Assembly (NCBI GenBank): GCA_039707465.1
Contig: CM077645.1
Span: 149,043,503 to 149,107,502, forward strand
DNA: 64,000 bases
From: Rhabdophis nuchalis
Lineage: Eukaryota; Chordata; Lepidosauria; Squamata; Natricidae
Direction of reading: 5' to 3'
A program made the position numbers and the translations under genes. A model generated the notes under the pieces. That model was not told the origin of the DNA and did no database searches. It was given only the letters and a program-made list of their open reading frames with translations. This document shows positions 37,046-48,345 of this stretch, in pieces. The stretch's first letter is position 1. The number at the start of each line of letters is the position of its first letter.

Positions 37046-37239
37046 CTCCATAGACAGCTCCTGATGTTGTGCAAATTGTCGATTGTAAGTTAGCTTTATC
37101 GGATGGATGGATGGATATCAAAGATATTAGTTTGGTGTCAAAGGTCCCTATATCAATAGGCTGTCTTTAATTGTTTCAGTAAACAGGTTGTAGAAATTGC
37201 TTAATTCTTTAATTGGTTTCTATGTCAATAAACTGACAT

Positions 37240-38170
37240 TGAAAACTGACTCCCTTTTTCTGGGAGTATTGCAACCAAATCTATATGCATTAGGTATTAT
37301 CTTTCCCCTCTGATTATAAGTTTTGACAGAAAGATTTTGAGAATAATGAGATGTGGGATCACAGGACTTGGTTTGTTGGGAATATGTAGGTCTCAGAAAT
37401 TCATCATAGCAGGTGTCCAAAATGTCTGTCTGCCTTACGCAGAGTTTATTTGTCTTGACCATGCAATGACCATGGAGAAGCCGAAGAATTAACCTCTCCA
37501 TGAGGTGCTGAAAGTCCAATTAAACATAAATTGGGGGAAATAATAATTTTTACTTGATCATAATCAGGTGGAGACTCTGTGGTCAATTGTTGTCCTGCCA
37601 AAATGATAGAGCCAAATTTTTCCACTGCATGACAGCACTGAGACCATAGATGTAATATTTTTACTGGAGCCCAGGGTTCAAGATGTAAAGTTTGTCCTAT
37701 CCTTGTCCAGTCAGGTAAACGAAGCGTTCCTTGTTCCGGATACCAGAGGCATTGTGTCCCTACCTCTTCCCCCAGCTTCCTTATGCCTGCCTCAGATGGT
37801 GTAACACCTGACTTCTGTAATAAGAATCTAAGTTCTTTTATACATTGTTCCTGGTGTAGAGAGTTTGCAACCCATACCTACCTCTGAGGGGCCCCGTAGG
37901 ACAAAAGTGCACTGTGGGGTCTGTTCCTGACACAGGTACGTATGTTGGCTATTGCTTCCCCAGAGGGTATCCCTGTCCGACTTGGAATGCTAGATGTTGG
38001 TCTCAGAAATCCATCACAGCAGGTGGTGTACAAAATCTCTATCTGCCTTACACAGAGTTTATTTGGCTGTGCATAGCCTTATGGAGGCTTTCAGACAGCT
38101 CCTGGGGGTTGGGAGCATTTTGTGCCCCCCCCCAGCCCCCAGCAGCACTCTATAAGCTTCCATAAGGCTA
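37240..38170 (-). mobile_element. Endogenous retrovirus remnant (betaretrovirus-like)
   Basis: Two similar LTR-like segments (37388-37460 and 38000-38075; shared AATAAACTCTG and AAGGCAGA on the minus strand, GGTCTCAGAAAT on the plus) flank a gag-like frame. Pol and env are absent. The outer LTR limits are unclear. Confidence 0.55.
37446..37877 (-). pseudogene. Retroviral gag matrix fragment, decayed
   Basis: A 143-codon open stretch on the minus strand resembles the N-terminal matrix domain of betaretroviral Gag, with the typical CLWYPEQGTL block followed by a Trp-rich helix region. It starts directly after a TAG. A possible Met-Gly start (about 37876) lies in another frame, so the beginning is broken. 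The frame runs into the second LTR-like segment, meaning the rest of gag and everything after was deleted. No function expected. Confidence 0.55.
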
Positions 38171-38179
38171 TGCATGAAT

Positions 38180-38260
38180 TTGTTTGACAAAAAAGAGCAC
38201 ATGCAGCACTAACCATGCAGCAGAACAACTTGGAACATTAGACAGACACTGAAAAAGGCT
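38180..38260. repeat. 3' flank of globin gene 1, separated from the gene by a half-L1
   Basis: The stretch AGCACATGCAGCACTAACCA to GAAAAAGGCT matches the 3' flanks of globin genes 2 (about 44956-45020) and 3 (about 49052-49117). It ends at the half-L1 target site. Confidence 0.75.
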
Positions 38261-38460
38261 TTGGAGATCATTTCCGGCTTCGGACGCGGACGGACGTGGA
38301 TTCCACGTCCGCCGCTGTGTTGCCTCAGCTACGCCTTCGGGTGCGGGGGGGACGGGCATAATCCCCCCCTCTGCACGGGCGGCTTGCGGTGAGGGACCCC
38401 ATCTCGACAGTGGTCGGGGGGCTGCTCCCGCCTCGCCCTAGGGGCTGTGGAACTTTTATT

Positions 38461-38930
38461 ATTTTATTTTATTTTATTTTATTTTATTGAATTTATACCC
38501 CGCCCTTCTCCAAACGGACCCAGGGCGGCGCACAGGAATATTAAAAACATATAAACATATAAAACTTTTTTTTAAAAAAACTTATTCGACTAAAAAACCT
38601 GTGCTAAAACCGAATTAAAATCCCCATTTTAAAACTATCTATGAGTCAGAATTGGAGGCTATGCTAGGCCGGCTAGTTGGAATAGGTGTGTCTTCAGACA
38701 CTTGCGGAAGAGGCGGAGGTCGGAGATGGTACATAGTTCAGGGGGAAGGTCGTTCCAAAGGGCTGGTCCCGCCACAGAGAAGGCTCTCCCCCTGGGTGTC
38801 GCCAGTCGGCATTGTCCGGCCGACGGCACCCTGAGGAGGCCCTCTCTGTGGGAGCGTATCGGTCTGAGGGATGTATGGGACAGGAGGCGGTCTCGCATAT
38901 AACTAGGCCCCGGGGGGAGCTTCCCTTTCG
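38461..38930 (-). mobile_element. L2-type LINE 3' end nested in the half-L1 leader
   Basis: The (TTTTA)n tail at 38461-38490 is followed by GGGCGGCGCACAGGAATATT. The minus-strand frame with SHREGLLRVPSAGQCRLATP and FSVAGPALWNDLPPE is the standard L2 3' coding end. Confidence 0.85.
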
Positions 38931-39605
38931 CTGAAGAAGCTGGAACATGGAGGATGTTAAAAGGAGCTGAAACTCCGGGTCTGAATGGCTGCGCTGAGGC
39001 TCCGGATTTAAAAAATGGTATGTGCCTTATTTGGATTTTTTTTACATTCAACTCAATAAAAAGAGAAGATAGGGGGGAGTTGGAAACAACCCCCCTGGAA
39101 ATAAAGCGGCATTGGATAAAGAGTCCCGCGCTGCGGAGAAAGTGAAAGTGATTTCCGTCGGATTCATTGAAAAAGGAAGTTTCTTGTTAACTAGGGGATT
39201 GCTGTTAAACAATGTATCCTGAGTCTTGCTACATTTTAAATTGATTGTTGCTACTTTTGCTTTTTCCACCCTGCCGGTAAGGCGGAAAGATGGCTTCTCT
39301 TTGTTCCCAGGACGGAACTTTTCTTTTTTTTGAAAATAAGCATTCCTCTATTTCAACAAAATTAAACTAATTTCAAAATATATAAGAAAAGGACCTGCTC
39401 TGGTGTCTTTCGATGTTTTCTCCCTTCGTGAATCCTTCTGCTTTTGTTTGGAATTTTTTTTCCTTTTTTCCTTTTTCTCTCTGGATGTTGTAAACTTAAT
39501 TTGAACTGCAGCTGCTTTTGTCTCGGACTTCACAGACTGCCCGCCCAACAGCGCCATTTTATTTCCTCTCTTCTTCTTTACGCACCAACACTTGAAACTT
39601 TAATT

Positions 39606-40549
39606 ATGGCATCGAGGAAACCCCCATCTGGGAAACCAAGCTCTGCTCCAGCATCTACAAAACCCAGCCCATCCTCACAACCAAAGATTTCAGCTTTGTT
39701 ACAGAAGGAAGCAGAAGTAGAGGATCCTAAGTCACCAAGCCCTCAGCCATTAAACGTAGAGGAGATGTTTCAAAGAATAATGAATGAAATGCAACAAATC
39801 CGGAAAGACAATTTAAGCACAAGATTGGAATTACGGGAGGCGCAAAGAGAAATAACAAATAATAAACAAAAAATTGTGGGGCTGGAAGGGGGGTGGTTGA
39901 GATGAAGGAAGAGATAAAAGACTTTAAGAAAGAACTTACAGATATTACTGGTCAAATGTCTAAAATTGATTTTGAACGCATGTCTTTCTTTTTAAGATTT
40001 CAGAATGTTCCAGAATTACCGAATGAGAATTTAAGAGAGCTGATGGCTACTATGTTAGCGGATTATATTAAGAAAGATAAGGAATTTATTTGGGGGGACA
40101 TTGATTTGATTTATAGAATTAATTCAGCATTTGCCAGAATAAATGAGGTACCCAGAGAGATACATATTAAATTTATAAGAAGGTCAATGAGGGATGAAAT
40201 ACTGAGAGCACAAAGAGGGGGCCCTTTGATGTATCAGCAAAACGAGGTGGCCATATTGAAACAGATCCCAAAGAAAAGAAGAGATATAAGAAGGAATTAT
40301 TCCTTCTTAACTAAAAAATTATTCAAAAAGGGGGTGTGGTTCAAGTGGTTGATGCCTGGAGGGATGCTGGTATTCTGGGAGGGAGGAAGAGTTAGAATTA
40401 AAAAAGTTGAAGAGGCGCATAATTTTCTTAAAAAACACTCCTCAATCCTGGATGATGATGAGATGGGAACGGGAGGGGCCACGGGTCCGCCTGCTGGTGG
40501 GGGGGAGGAGGAAGAGACTATAGCAAAGAGGCTCAGATCGCAAAAATAA
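39606..40549 (+). pseudogene. L1 ORF1-like protein of the second half-L1, frameshifted
   Basis: The N-terminal frame (39606-39905) has a Ser/Pro-rich start and the coiled coil. The RRM and C-terminal part (39893-40549; SFFLRFQNVPELPNENLREL, PREIHIKFIRRSMRDEILRA) is in another frame. The break lies at the G run near 39886-39895, suggesting a single indel. Otherwise the protein parallels the intact copy at 18640-19494. Confidence 0.75.
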
Positions 40550-40842
40550 TTTTTATACTCTTTTTTTATGATGGTAATTCCTGTACGGGTGTCCATAGTA
40601 CAAAGTAATTGAATGTATAAAATAATATGAAAATTTATGATTTTAAAATGTATGTACCCCTTCCTTTTAATATTTTTTTAAATGGAATATGTATGAAGAC
40701 TCAGAGGCGGTCATTAAACCCGATGTGGAAGCTCCAAATATTATCTAATACCTTACCCACCCCTTTCCTGATACAAATTGTTAAAACCAATAAAACTTTT
40801 TCAAATTAAAAAAAAAGGCTATTGCACCTCTTTTCCTGTGCT

Positions 40843-40848
40843 TTTATT
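40843..40848 (-). terminator. HBA: Poly(A) signal of globin gene 1
   Basis: AATAAA on the minus strand, at the equivalent place to those of genes 2 (45044-45049) and 3 (49140-49145). The half-L1 begins about 25 nt further on. Confidence 0.75.
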
Positions 40849-40885
40849 GATTTGTTGTAATAATGAAGATTCAACAAGGGAGAGA

Positions 40886-41178
40886 AAGCAATACAATACA
40901 ATACAATACAATACAATAGCAGAGTTGGAAGGGACCTTGTAGGTCTTCTAGTCCAACCCCCTGCGTGGGCAGGAACCTTATACCATTTCAGACAAATGGC
41001 TGTCTAACATCTTTTTAAAGACTTCCAGGGTTGGGGCATTCACAACTGCTGGAGGCAAGCTGTTCCACAGGTTAATTGTTCTTACTGTCAGGAAATTTCT
41101 CCTTAATTCTAAGTTGCTTCTCTCCTTGGTTAGTTTCCACCCATTGCTTCTTGTCCTGCCCCCAGGTGCCTTGGAGAA
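40886..41178 (-). mobile_element. CR1 3' fragment in the 3' UTR of globin gene 1
   Basis: The run (ACAAT)n and GTTGGAAGGGACCTTGTAGG through TCCTGCCCCCAGGTGCCTTG is the CR1 3' end. It interrupts sequence that is continuous in genes 2 and 3 (GAGAGAAAGCAATGGGAACA), with AAGCAAT repeated at both sides as the probable target duplication. Confidence 0.85.
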
Positions 41179-41486
41179 GCAATGGGAACAATAGTTTGCA
41201 CAACAATGAAAGTAGAACCAGCTCAGAAATTAATGGTGGTGGATGACATTAGGGTGGTGGAAAACTCATCAGCACCTTTAGATCGTCAGTTGCTTGGTCC
41301 CACTGCAGAGAGCTCAGACCTTGGCTTGGTCAATTCAGCCGCAGGGCAAATAGCAATTCAGGCTCCAAAGAGATGCCCAAATTAGGGTTTCACAAGTGAC
41401 CCCCACGGGTTATCCAGGAAGTAGGGGAGAGACCAGAGAGGAAGAGGGCCATTCTTTCTGAGCACAGGCAGGGCTGCGCTCTCTTT

Positions 41487-42236
41487 CTAGCGGTACCCGG
41501 ACGCCAGGGTCTTGGCGACTTTGCACAGGAACTTGTCAACAGACAAAATCACTTCGGGTTTGAGGGGCCCACCGTTGTGAGCGGCGATGGTTACCAGGAG
41601 GCAGTGGCCCATCAGCTGCAGACAGGAGAGGAGGGCCGTTAAGAGAGGCAGAGCGTAGCCCGCCCCGAGCCGTCGGCGGAGAGACGGCTACAAGGATTCC
41701 CCCCCACACACACACACATACACACACACAAACAGGGGCACTAGAGGGAAAGGCGAAGCAGGCGGGAGGGAGGCGTGCGCTCTCCTTCGCCCCGATTCCG
41801 CCGGGAGAAGGCGATTTACTCACCTTAAAGTTGACGGGATCCACGCGAAGTTTATGGGCGTGCAAGTCGCTGAGCTTGGAAAGGGCTCCCTCCACATCGT
41901 CCAGGTTGTTGACGGCTTCGGTGAGCGCGTTGATCCCTTTCTTGCCGTGAGACTTCAGGTCGCTGGAGCCGGGGCTCAAGTCGAAGTGGTGGAAGTAGGT
42001 CTTGGTGGTTGGGTGAGCGGCGAACAGCCTGCGGGGGAGAGCGGGGGAGGAGAGGGAGAGTGAAGGGAAGCATCGCCCAGGCGAGCTTTGCGCAAGCCGC
42101 AAATGGAAAGGAGGGGAGCGGAGGTGGGATGGGGGGCTTACCTAGTAAGAGCCTCCGCTCCGTAGAGTTCGGCATTCTTGCTCACGGGGGCCCAACAAGC
42201 TCGCACCCTGGCCTTGTCTTCCGCGGTGAGCACCAT
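41487..42236 (-). CDS. HBA: Alpha-globin gene 1 (intact)
   Basis: Exons 42236-42142 (95 nt), 42028-41824 (205 nt) and 41615-41487 (129 nt) give 142 codons plus stop, with introns at the usual alpha-globin places (after codon 31 and codon 99). It encodes the oxygen-binding alpha chain of red-cell haemoglobin. Distal and proximal haem histidines are present (SHGKK and [15 protein letters not shown]). The start [15 protein letters not shown] and the lack of alpha-D features favour alpha-A. Oddities are KGINAL where gene 3 has KVIDAL, and a C-terminus ASGYR instead of ASRYR. Its 3' UTR carries a CR1 insertion. It is the most 3' gene of the array. Confidence 0.93.
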
Positions 42237-42270
42237 TTTGGCCGGTTGGTGCCCTCGACGGCCGGGCTGC

Positions 42271-42279
42271 CCTTTTATC
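42271..42279 (-). promoter_or_regulatory. HBA: TATA box of globin gene 1 (GATAAAAGG)
   Basis: TGATAAAAGGGC lies only about 35 nt before the ATG. A CACCC-type box (GGGTGTGGC on the minus strand) is about 50 nt further upstream. The element also fits a GATA site. The same layout occurs in genes 2 and 3. Confidence 0.7.
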
Positions 42280-42562
42280 AGGCCGGGGAGGCCCAGGCGA
42301 ACACGCCTTCCCCCTCCCGCCCAAGGCGCCACACCCCTCCTCCCCGGGTGGGGGAGTCAAGGACCTGGAGAGCTTCCTCCAGAGGAGACATCGCAGCCTC
42401 GCGCTTGGGCGTCCCGTCCCCCCCCCCCCGCCTTCTCCTCAGCCGTCTTCCCACCCGTCGTGCCCCTGTCTGGAGATGGAGCGGTTTTTCCCCAATGGCG
42501 AAGCCCCCTGAACGCTCCCCTCCCACCCCCGGGGCTCAGAAGAGACCAGGAAGACCCCGGGA

Positions 42563-43796
42563 GATGTGTAAACCAAGTCCCACTAAGATAGTGCTGGGAA
42601 TATTTAGTGTTTAAGATAATAAAACTGAGTTGGGCTACGATAATATCAGGTATCACAAAAAGAGCACTATCAAAAAAGATGTTTGTGTTCCAGAATGCTA
42701 AATATTTTGTTGCAAGAGCAATTTTTTTCCCCTTTCAGAAAGCTTTAGAGTGTTGGATGAGAATTACATTGATCAAGTGCTATCCTAGCAGAAACAAACT
42801 TTTTGGTGTTAGAGGGTGTCAGCGATTTCCTTCTCCAGCACATGGATACATACACCTGCAAACATCTACCTACCTACTCTCTCTCTCCCTACCTACCTAC
42901 TGTATTTCTCCCTCTCTCTTCCTCTGTATACCTACCTACCCTCTCTCCCCCAACCTATCTACTGTACTTCTCTCTCTATTTTTCTCTCTCTATCCCTCTA
43001 CTTACCAACCTATCTAATCACTCTCTGTCCCTCCCTCCCCCCAATCTACTGTGTTTCTCTCTATCACTTTCTATTTATTTATATCTCTCTACCTACCAAC
43101 CTATCTATACACACTCTCTCCCTCCCTCCCTACCTGCCTACTGTATTTCTCTCTGTCTCTTTCTCTCTGTCCCTTTATCTACCTACCTAACTACTCTCTC
43201 TCTCCCTACCTACCTACTGTATTTCTCTCTCTTTCTCTCCTTCTCTATCCCTCTATCTATCTACCTACTTTGAAAAAAATGTGTTTTCAAAATGGGTGCG
43301 TCCTATACTCCGGTGCGTCTTATACTCTGAAAAATACAATAATTCTAACAGGCTTTTAAAGAATTACCTCCAGGAATGTCTAGATATTGCTAGCACTCCA
43401 CCTTCTCTTTGCACCTTGTAATCTATCCCATTCCACAATGCAACAAGTCTAATATTAGGCTCTCCCAGCTGATTAACAAAAGTCCTTGTACTACAACACC
43501 TTCACTCTAGGTATACTGTTATAAAATGAACACAACCACCTCTAAATGCCACATCTTTTCTTATTTAAAAAGTTGGTAGGTAGGTAGATAGTGGGAGAAA
43601 GGAAGAAATACAGTAGGTAGGTAGGGGGATAGATAGCACAAGCCCTGCTTGGAGGGTTGAAAGTTCCTACAGTCCTTTACTTAAATAGGTTTGCCTGGAT
43701 ATTCCAGAAAATTCTGTAATAAGTAATGTGTTTGAGATAAACATACTGTTGTTGGGCTAGGCTGATCAAAAACTATATGTTGACAATTTGCTATTA
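42563..43796. other. Inter-gene spacer of globin unit 2, with pyrimidine microsatellites
   Basis: It begins with the shared flank AACCAAGTCCCACTAAGATA and contains CTAC/CTCT arrays at about 42865-43270 and a short ending CTCCGGTGCGTCTTATACTC. The same order is found at 46537-47783. The open frames in the arrays are low-complexity artefacts. Confidence 0.7.
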
Positions 43797-44589
43797 TCTA
43801 TATAAATAAAAATGTAAAATAGTTTGTGCAAAACCGCTAATCTCAAAAACTACTGGACCGATTTACACCAAATTTTCACACAATGTTCCCAAGCCCTTCT
43901 GATAATATAATACGTACTTATTTTGTGGCCAGCACACATGTATCATGTGTAAGGTACACAAACGTAAAATGTACCCACTTGTGAGATTTTCACCTCCCTG
44001 TAGCTCCTCACATCTGACATTTCCAACAGTCGTTTCCTCAGCAACACTGTATGGAGGCCTAAAAGGGCCAAAAAAAGGCAAGAGAGGATAGCAAACTCCC
44101 AGGTGGCCCATAGAGAGAGAGAGGGGGAGAAATACAGTAGGTAGGTAGTTATGTAGGTATATAGGTAGATAGGGGGATAGATAGAGAGGGAGAAATACAG
44201 TAGGTAGGAAGATAGAGGGAGAAAGGAAGAAATACAGTAGGTAGGTAGCTAGGTAGGTAGGTAGGTAGGAAGATAGGGGGATGGATAGGGAGAAATACAG
44301 TAGGTAGGTAGGTAGAGGGAGAAAGGAAGAAATACAGTAGGTAGGTAGGTAGAGGAATAGAGAGAGAGAGGGAGAAATACAGTAGGTAGGTAGAGGAATA
44401 AAGAGAGGGAAGTAGAAATATAGTAGGTAGATAGGTGGACAGATGGATAGAGAGGGAAAAATACAGTAGGTAGGTAGGTTGGGGGCTATATGGTGGTTGT
44501 GTGCATGTGTGCAGGTGTAGATCTACACACAGATTGATTGGCCATTTAACCAGACTGGGCCACAGCAATGCATCGCAGGGTACAGATAG
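43797..44589 (+). mobile_element. Non-autonomous Helitron (inherited copy in globin unit 2)
   Basis: It starts TCTATATAAATAAAAATGTA after A. The 3' end is GCATCGCAGGGTACAGATAG before T, where sister copies have CTAG, so the terminus has mutated. (GTAG)n arrays lie inside. Flanking sequence on both sides is the same as for the copy at 47784, so this is one insertion later duplicated with the globin unit. Confidence 0.75.
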
Positions 44590-45043
44590 TGAGTAATAAG
44601 TCGATGGGAACTTATAGGCACTCAGTCATCATCTTACCATGTTGTGTGAGCCAGACTATTATCTTTAGCCATGACACTTTTTCGTTGAGTATTGCTGTTA
44701 TTTGACTCCAACTATTTACTTTGATTAACCTGAGTTTAAGTTTTACAATGTTATGCAAACCCAAGTATTGCTTTTGGCTTAATTTGCCTAAGCTTTCCCC
44801 AAATTCCTTAAGAAGTTGCCATGCACATTTGAGCCATTTCATTCATACTTGACACATTTTTCCTACAATAGCTGCCCCTAAAAAACAGCAAGGACTCCTT
44901 CTCCTACAATCTGCCCACCCACATCAAGATGACAAATGTGTTCTGCCCGATTCAGAAGCACATGCAGCACTAACCATGCAGCAGAACAACTTGGAACATT
45001 AGACAGACACTGAAAAAGGCTATTGCACCTCTTTTCCTGTGCT
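44590..45043. repeat. Shared 3' flank of globin unit 2
   Basis: TGAGTAATAAGTCGATGGGA through GACACTGAAAAAGGCTATTG matches 48686-49139 almost base for base. A 76-codon minus-strand frame is present in both copies but lacks other signs of coding. Confidence 0.7.
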
Positions 45044-45430
45044 TTTATTGATTTGTTGTAATAATGAAGATTCAACAAGGGAGAGAAAGCAATGGGAACA
45101 ATAGTTTGCACAACAGTGAAAGTAGAACCAGCTCAGAAATTAATGGTGGTGGATGACTTTAGGGTGGTGGAAAACTCATCCGCACCTTTAGATCTTCAGT
45201 TGCTCGGTCCCACTGCAGAGAGCTCAGACCTTGGCTTGGTCAATTCAGCCGCAGGGCAACTAGCAATTCAGGCTCCAAAGAGATGTCCAAATTAGAGTTC
45301 CACAGGTGAACCCAACAGAGCAGATGACATGTAGGCAAGAGATGTTGACGGGGTTATCCAGGAAGTAGGGGAGAGACCAGAGAAGAAGAGGGCCATTCTT
45401 TCCGAGCACAGGTAGGGCTGCGCTCTCCTT

Positions 45431-46093
45431 CTAGCGGTACCTGGACACCAAGTTCTTGGCGACGTTGTCAAGGAACTTGTCAAGAGACAAAATCACTTCG
45501 TGTTTGAGGGGCCCACCGTTGTGAGCGGCGATGGTTACCTGGATGCTGTGGCCCAGCAGCTGCAGACAGGAGAGGAGGGCCGTTAAGAGAGGCAGAGCGT
45601 ATCCCGCCCCGAGTCGTCGGCGGGAGGGAGGCGTGCGCTCTCCTTCGCTCCGATTCCACCGGGAGAAGGCGATTTACTCACCTTAAAGTTGACGGGATCC
45701 ACACGAAGTTTTTGGGCGTGCAAGTTGCTGAGCTTGGAAAGAGCTCCCTCCACATCGTCCAGGTTGTTGGCAGTTTCGGTGATCGCATCGATCACTTTCT
45801 TGCCGTGAGACTTCAGGTCGCTGGAGCGGGGCTCAAGTCAAAGTGGTGGAAGTAGGTCTTGGTGGTTGGGTGAGCGGCGAACAGCCTGCGGGGGAGAGCG
45901 GGGGGGGGGAGGGAGAGTAAAGGGAAGCATCGCCCAGGCGAGCTTCGCGCAAGCCGCAAATGGAAAGGAGGGGAGCGGGGGTGGGATGGGGGACTTACCT
46001 AGTAAGAGCCTCCGCTCCGTAGAGTTCGGCATTCTTGCTCACGGGGCCCCAGCAGGCTCGCACCCTGGCCTTGTCTTCCTCGGTCAGCACCAT
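45431..46093 (-). pseudogene. HBA: Alpha-globin gene 2 (frameshifted pseudogene)
   Basis: Exons 46093-45999 (95 nt), 45885-45682 (204 nt) and 45559-45431 (129 nt). Exon 2 is one base short of the 205 nt in genes 1 and 3: around 45826 the plus strand reads GAGCGGGGC where the others read GAGCCGGGGC. This shifts the frame just after HHFDLSP and brings a stop within a few codons, removing both haem histidines. Promoter, splice sites and AATAAA (45044-45049) remain intact. Exon 3 is unusually diverged ([15 protein letters not shown], where genes 1 and 3 have GHCLLV), consistent with relaxed constraint. Confidence 0.88.
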
Positions 46094-46127
46094 TTTGGCC
46101 GGTTGGTGCCCTCGGCGGCCGGGCTGC

Positions 46128-46136
46128 CCTTTTATC
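46128..46136 (-). promoter_or_regulatory. HBA: TATA box of globin gene 2
   Basis: GATAAAAGG at the same distance from the ATG as in genes 1 and 3, with an upstream CACCC-type box. The promoter looks usable, so a non-productive transcript is possible. Confidence 0.65.
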
Positions 46137-46454
46137 AGGCTGGGGAGGCCGAGCCGAGCACGCCTTCCCCCTCCCGCCCAAGGCGCCACACCCCTCCTCC
46201 CGGGGTGGGGAAGTCAAGGCGCTGGCGAGCTTCCTCCAGAGGGGACACCGCAGCCTCGCCCTTGGACGTCTCCCCCCCCCCCCGCCTTCTCCTCAGCCGT
46301 CTTCCCACCCGTCGTGCCCCTGTCTGGAGATGGGGCGGTTTTTCCCCAATGGCGAAGCCCCCTGAAGGCTCCCCTCCCACCCCCGGGGCTCAGAAGAGAC
46401 CAGGAAGACCCCGGGAGACCCTGATGGGGAGTTGCTGGAGGACGGGGGTTTGGG

Positions 46455-47783
46455 GAAATTAGAGCTTTGTTTCTAGTCTCTCCATTAATAGAGCCTGAAT
46501 TAGATTCAGAAAAAGAAAAATGGCAATGAACAAGGTCTGTAAACCAAGTCCCACTAAGATAGTGCTGGGAATATTTAGTGTTTAAGATAATAAAACTGAG
46601 TTGGGCTACAATAATAGCAGGTATCACAAAAAGAGCATTATCAAAAAACATTTTTCAGTGTTCCAGAATGCTAAATATTTTTGTTGCAAGAGCAAAAAAA
46701 AAGTTTTCCTTTCAGAAAGCTTTAGATTGGTTGATGAGAATTATATTGATCAAGTGCTGTCCCAGCAGAAACAAACCTTTAGGTTCTACAGGTTGTCAGC
46801 GATTTCCTTCTCCAGCACATGGATACATACACCTGGAAACATCTACCTACCTACTCTCTCTCCCTCCTTCCCTCCCTACTGTATTTCTCCCCCTCTTCCC
46901 CTCTATCTATCTATATACCTACCTACCCTCTCTCCCCCTAGCTATCTACTGTATTACTCTCTCTCTATTTTTCTCTCTATCCCTCTACCTACCAACCTAT
47001 CTACTCTCCCTCCCTCCATCCCTATCTACTGTGTTTCTCTCTATCTCTTTCTATTTATTTCTATGTCTCTACCTACCAACCTACCTACGCACACTCTCTC
47101 CATACCTACCTACTGTATCTCTCTCTCCCCCTTTATCTACCTACCCAACTACTCTCTCTCTCTCCCTACCTACCTACTGTATTTCTCTCTCTTTGTCTCC
47201 CTCTCTATCCCTCTATCTACCTACCTACTTTTTTTAAAAAAAATTGTTTCTTCAAAATGGGTACGTCCTAACTCCAGTGCATTTTACACTCTGAAAAATA
47301 CAATAATTCTAACAGGCTTTTAAAGAATGTCTAGAAATTGCTAGCACTCCACCTTCTCTTTGCACCTTGTAATCTATCCCATTCCACAATGCAACAAGTC
47401 TAATATTAGGCTCTCCCAGCTGATTTACAAAAGTCCTTGTACTACAACACCTTCACTCTAGGTATACTGTTATAAAATGAACACAACCACCTCTAAATGC
47501 TACATCTTTTCTTATTTAAAATTTCCTTTTTGAACATCTACTTTGGAACATGAGCTCCATGTTCCAAATAATCAGAATTCACCATTTTAGTATCATTCTG
47601 CCTCCTGGGAGAAGGTCTTCTAGCATAAGCCCTGCTTGGAGGGTTGAAAGTTCCTACAGTCCTTTACTTAAATAGGTTTGCCTGGATATTCCAGAAATTG
47701 CTGTAATAAGTAATGTGTTTGAGATAAACATACTGTTGTTGGGTTAGGCTGATCAAAAACTAAATGTTGACAATTTGCTATTA
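46455..47783. other. Inter-gene spacer of globin unit 3
   Basis: It holds the flank GAGCTTTGTTTCTAGTCTCT (also at 36887), then CTAC/CTCT arrays (about 46845-47230) parallel to 42865-43270. No gene seen. Confidence 0.7.
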
Positions 47784-48279
47784 TCTATATAAATAAAAAT
47801 GTAAAATAGTTTGTGCAAAACCGCTAATCTCAAAAACTACTGGACCGATTTACACCAAATTTTCACACAATGTTCCTAAGGACTTCTGATAATATAATAC
47901 ATATTTATTTTGTGGCTAGCACACGTGTGTCATGTGCAAGGTACACAAATGTAAAATGTACCCACTTGTGAGATTTTCACCTCCCTATAGCTCCTCACAC
48001 CTGGCATTTCCAACAGTCGTTTCCTCAGCAACACTGTATGGAGGCCTAAAAGGGCCAAAACAAGGCAGGGAGGATAGCAAACTTCCAGGTGGCCCATAGA
48101 GAGAGAGAGGGAGAAATACAGGTAGGTAGGTAGGTAGGTAGGTAGGTAGGTAGGTAGGTAGATAGATAGAGGGAGAAAGGAAGAAATACAGTAGGTCCCT
48201 ACGGGGAGAGGAGCGGTCTATAAATTAAATTATTGATTGATTGATTGATTGATTGAGGTAGGTAGGTAGAGGGATAGAT

Positions 48280-48345
<66 letters not shown>

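Larger units (their letters stand above)
38261..40811 (+). mobile_element. Second half-L1 (HAL1-like), carrying a nested L2 tail
   Basis: It starts TTGGAGATCATTTCCGG and ends AATAAAACTTTTTCAAATT plus poly(A). It is flanked by AAAAAGGCT (38252-38260 and 40812-40820); the empty site is seen beside globin gene 2 (about 45012-45024). Like 17806-19744 it has a leader, ORF1 and short 3' UTR but no ORF2. An L2 3' end sits in the leader. Confidence 0.8.

Noticed and set aside
41182..41385. 67-codon plus-strand frame repeated at 45092 and 49188
   Set aside because: It is antisense to the 3' UTRs of the three globin genes and is conserved only through unit duplication.
42816..43359. Long Ser/Leu/Tyr/Pro-rich frames (also 46578-47323)
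   Set aside because: Translations of CTAC/CTCT microsatellites in three frames, not proteins.
44612..44842. 76-codon minus-strand frame also present at 48708-48938
   Set aside because: Both copies are kept because the globin flank was duplicated; no start context, splice sites, domain or promoter supports coding.
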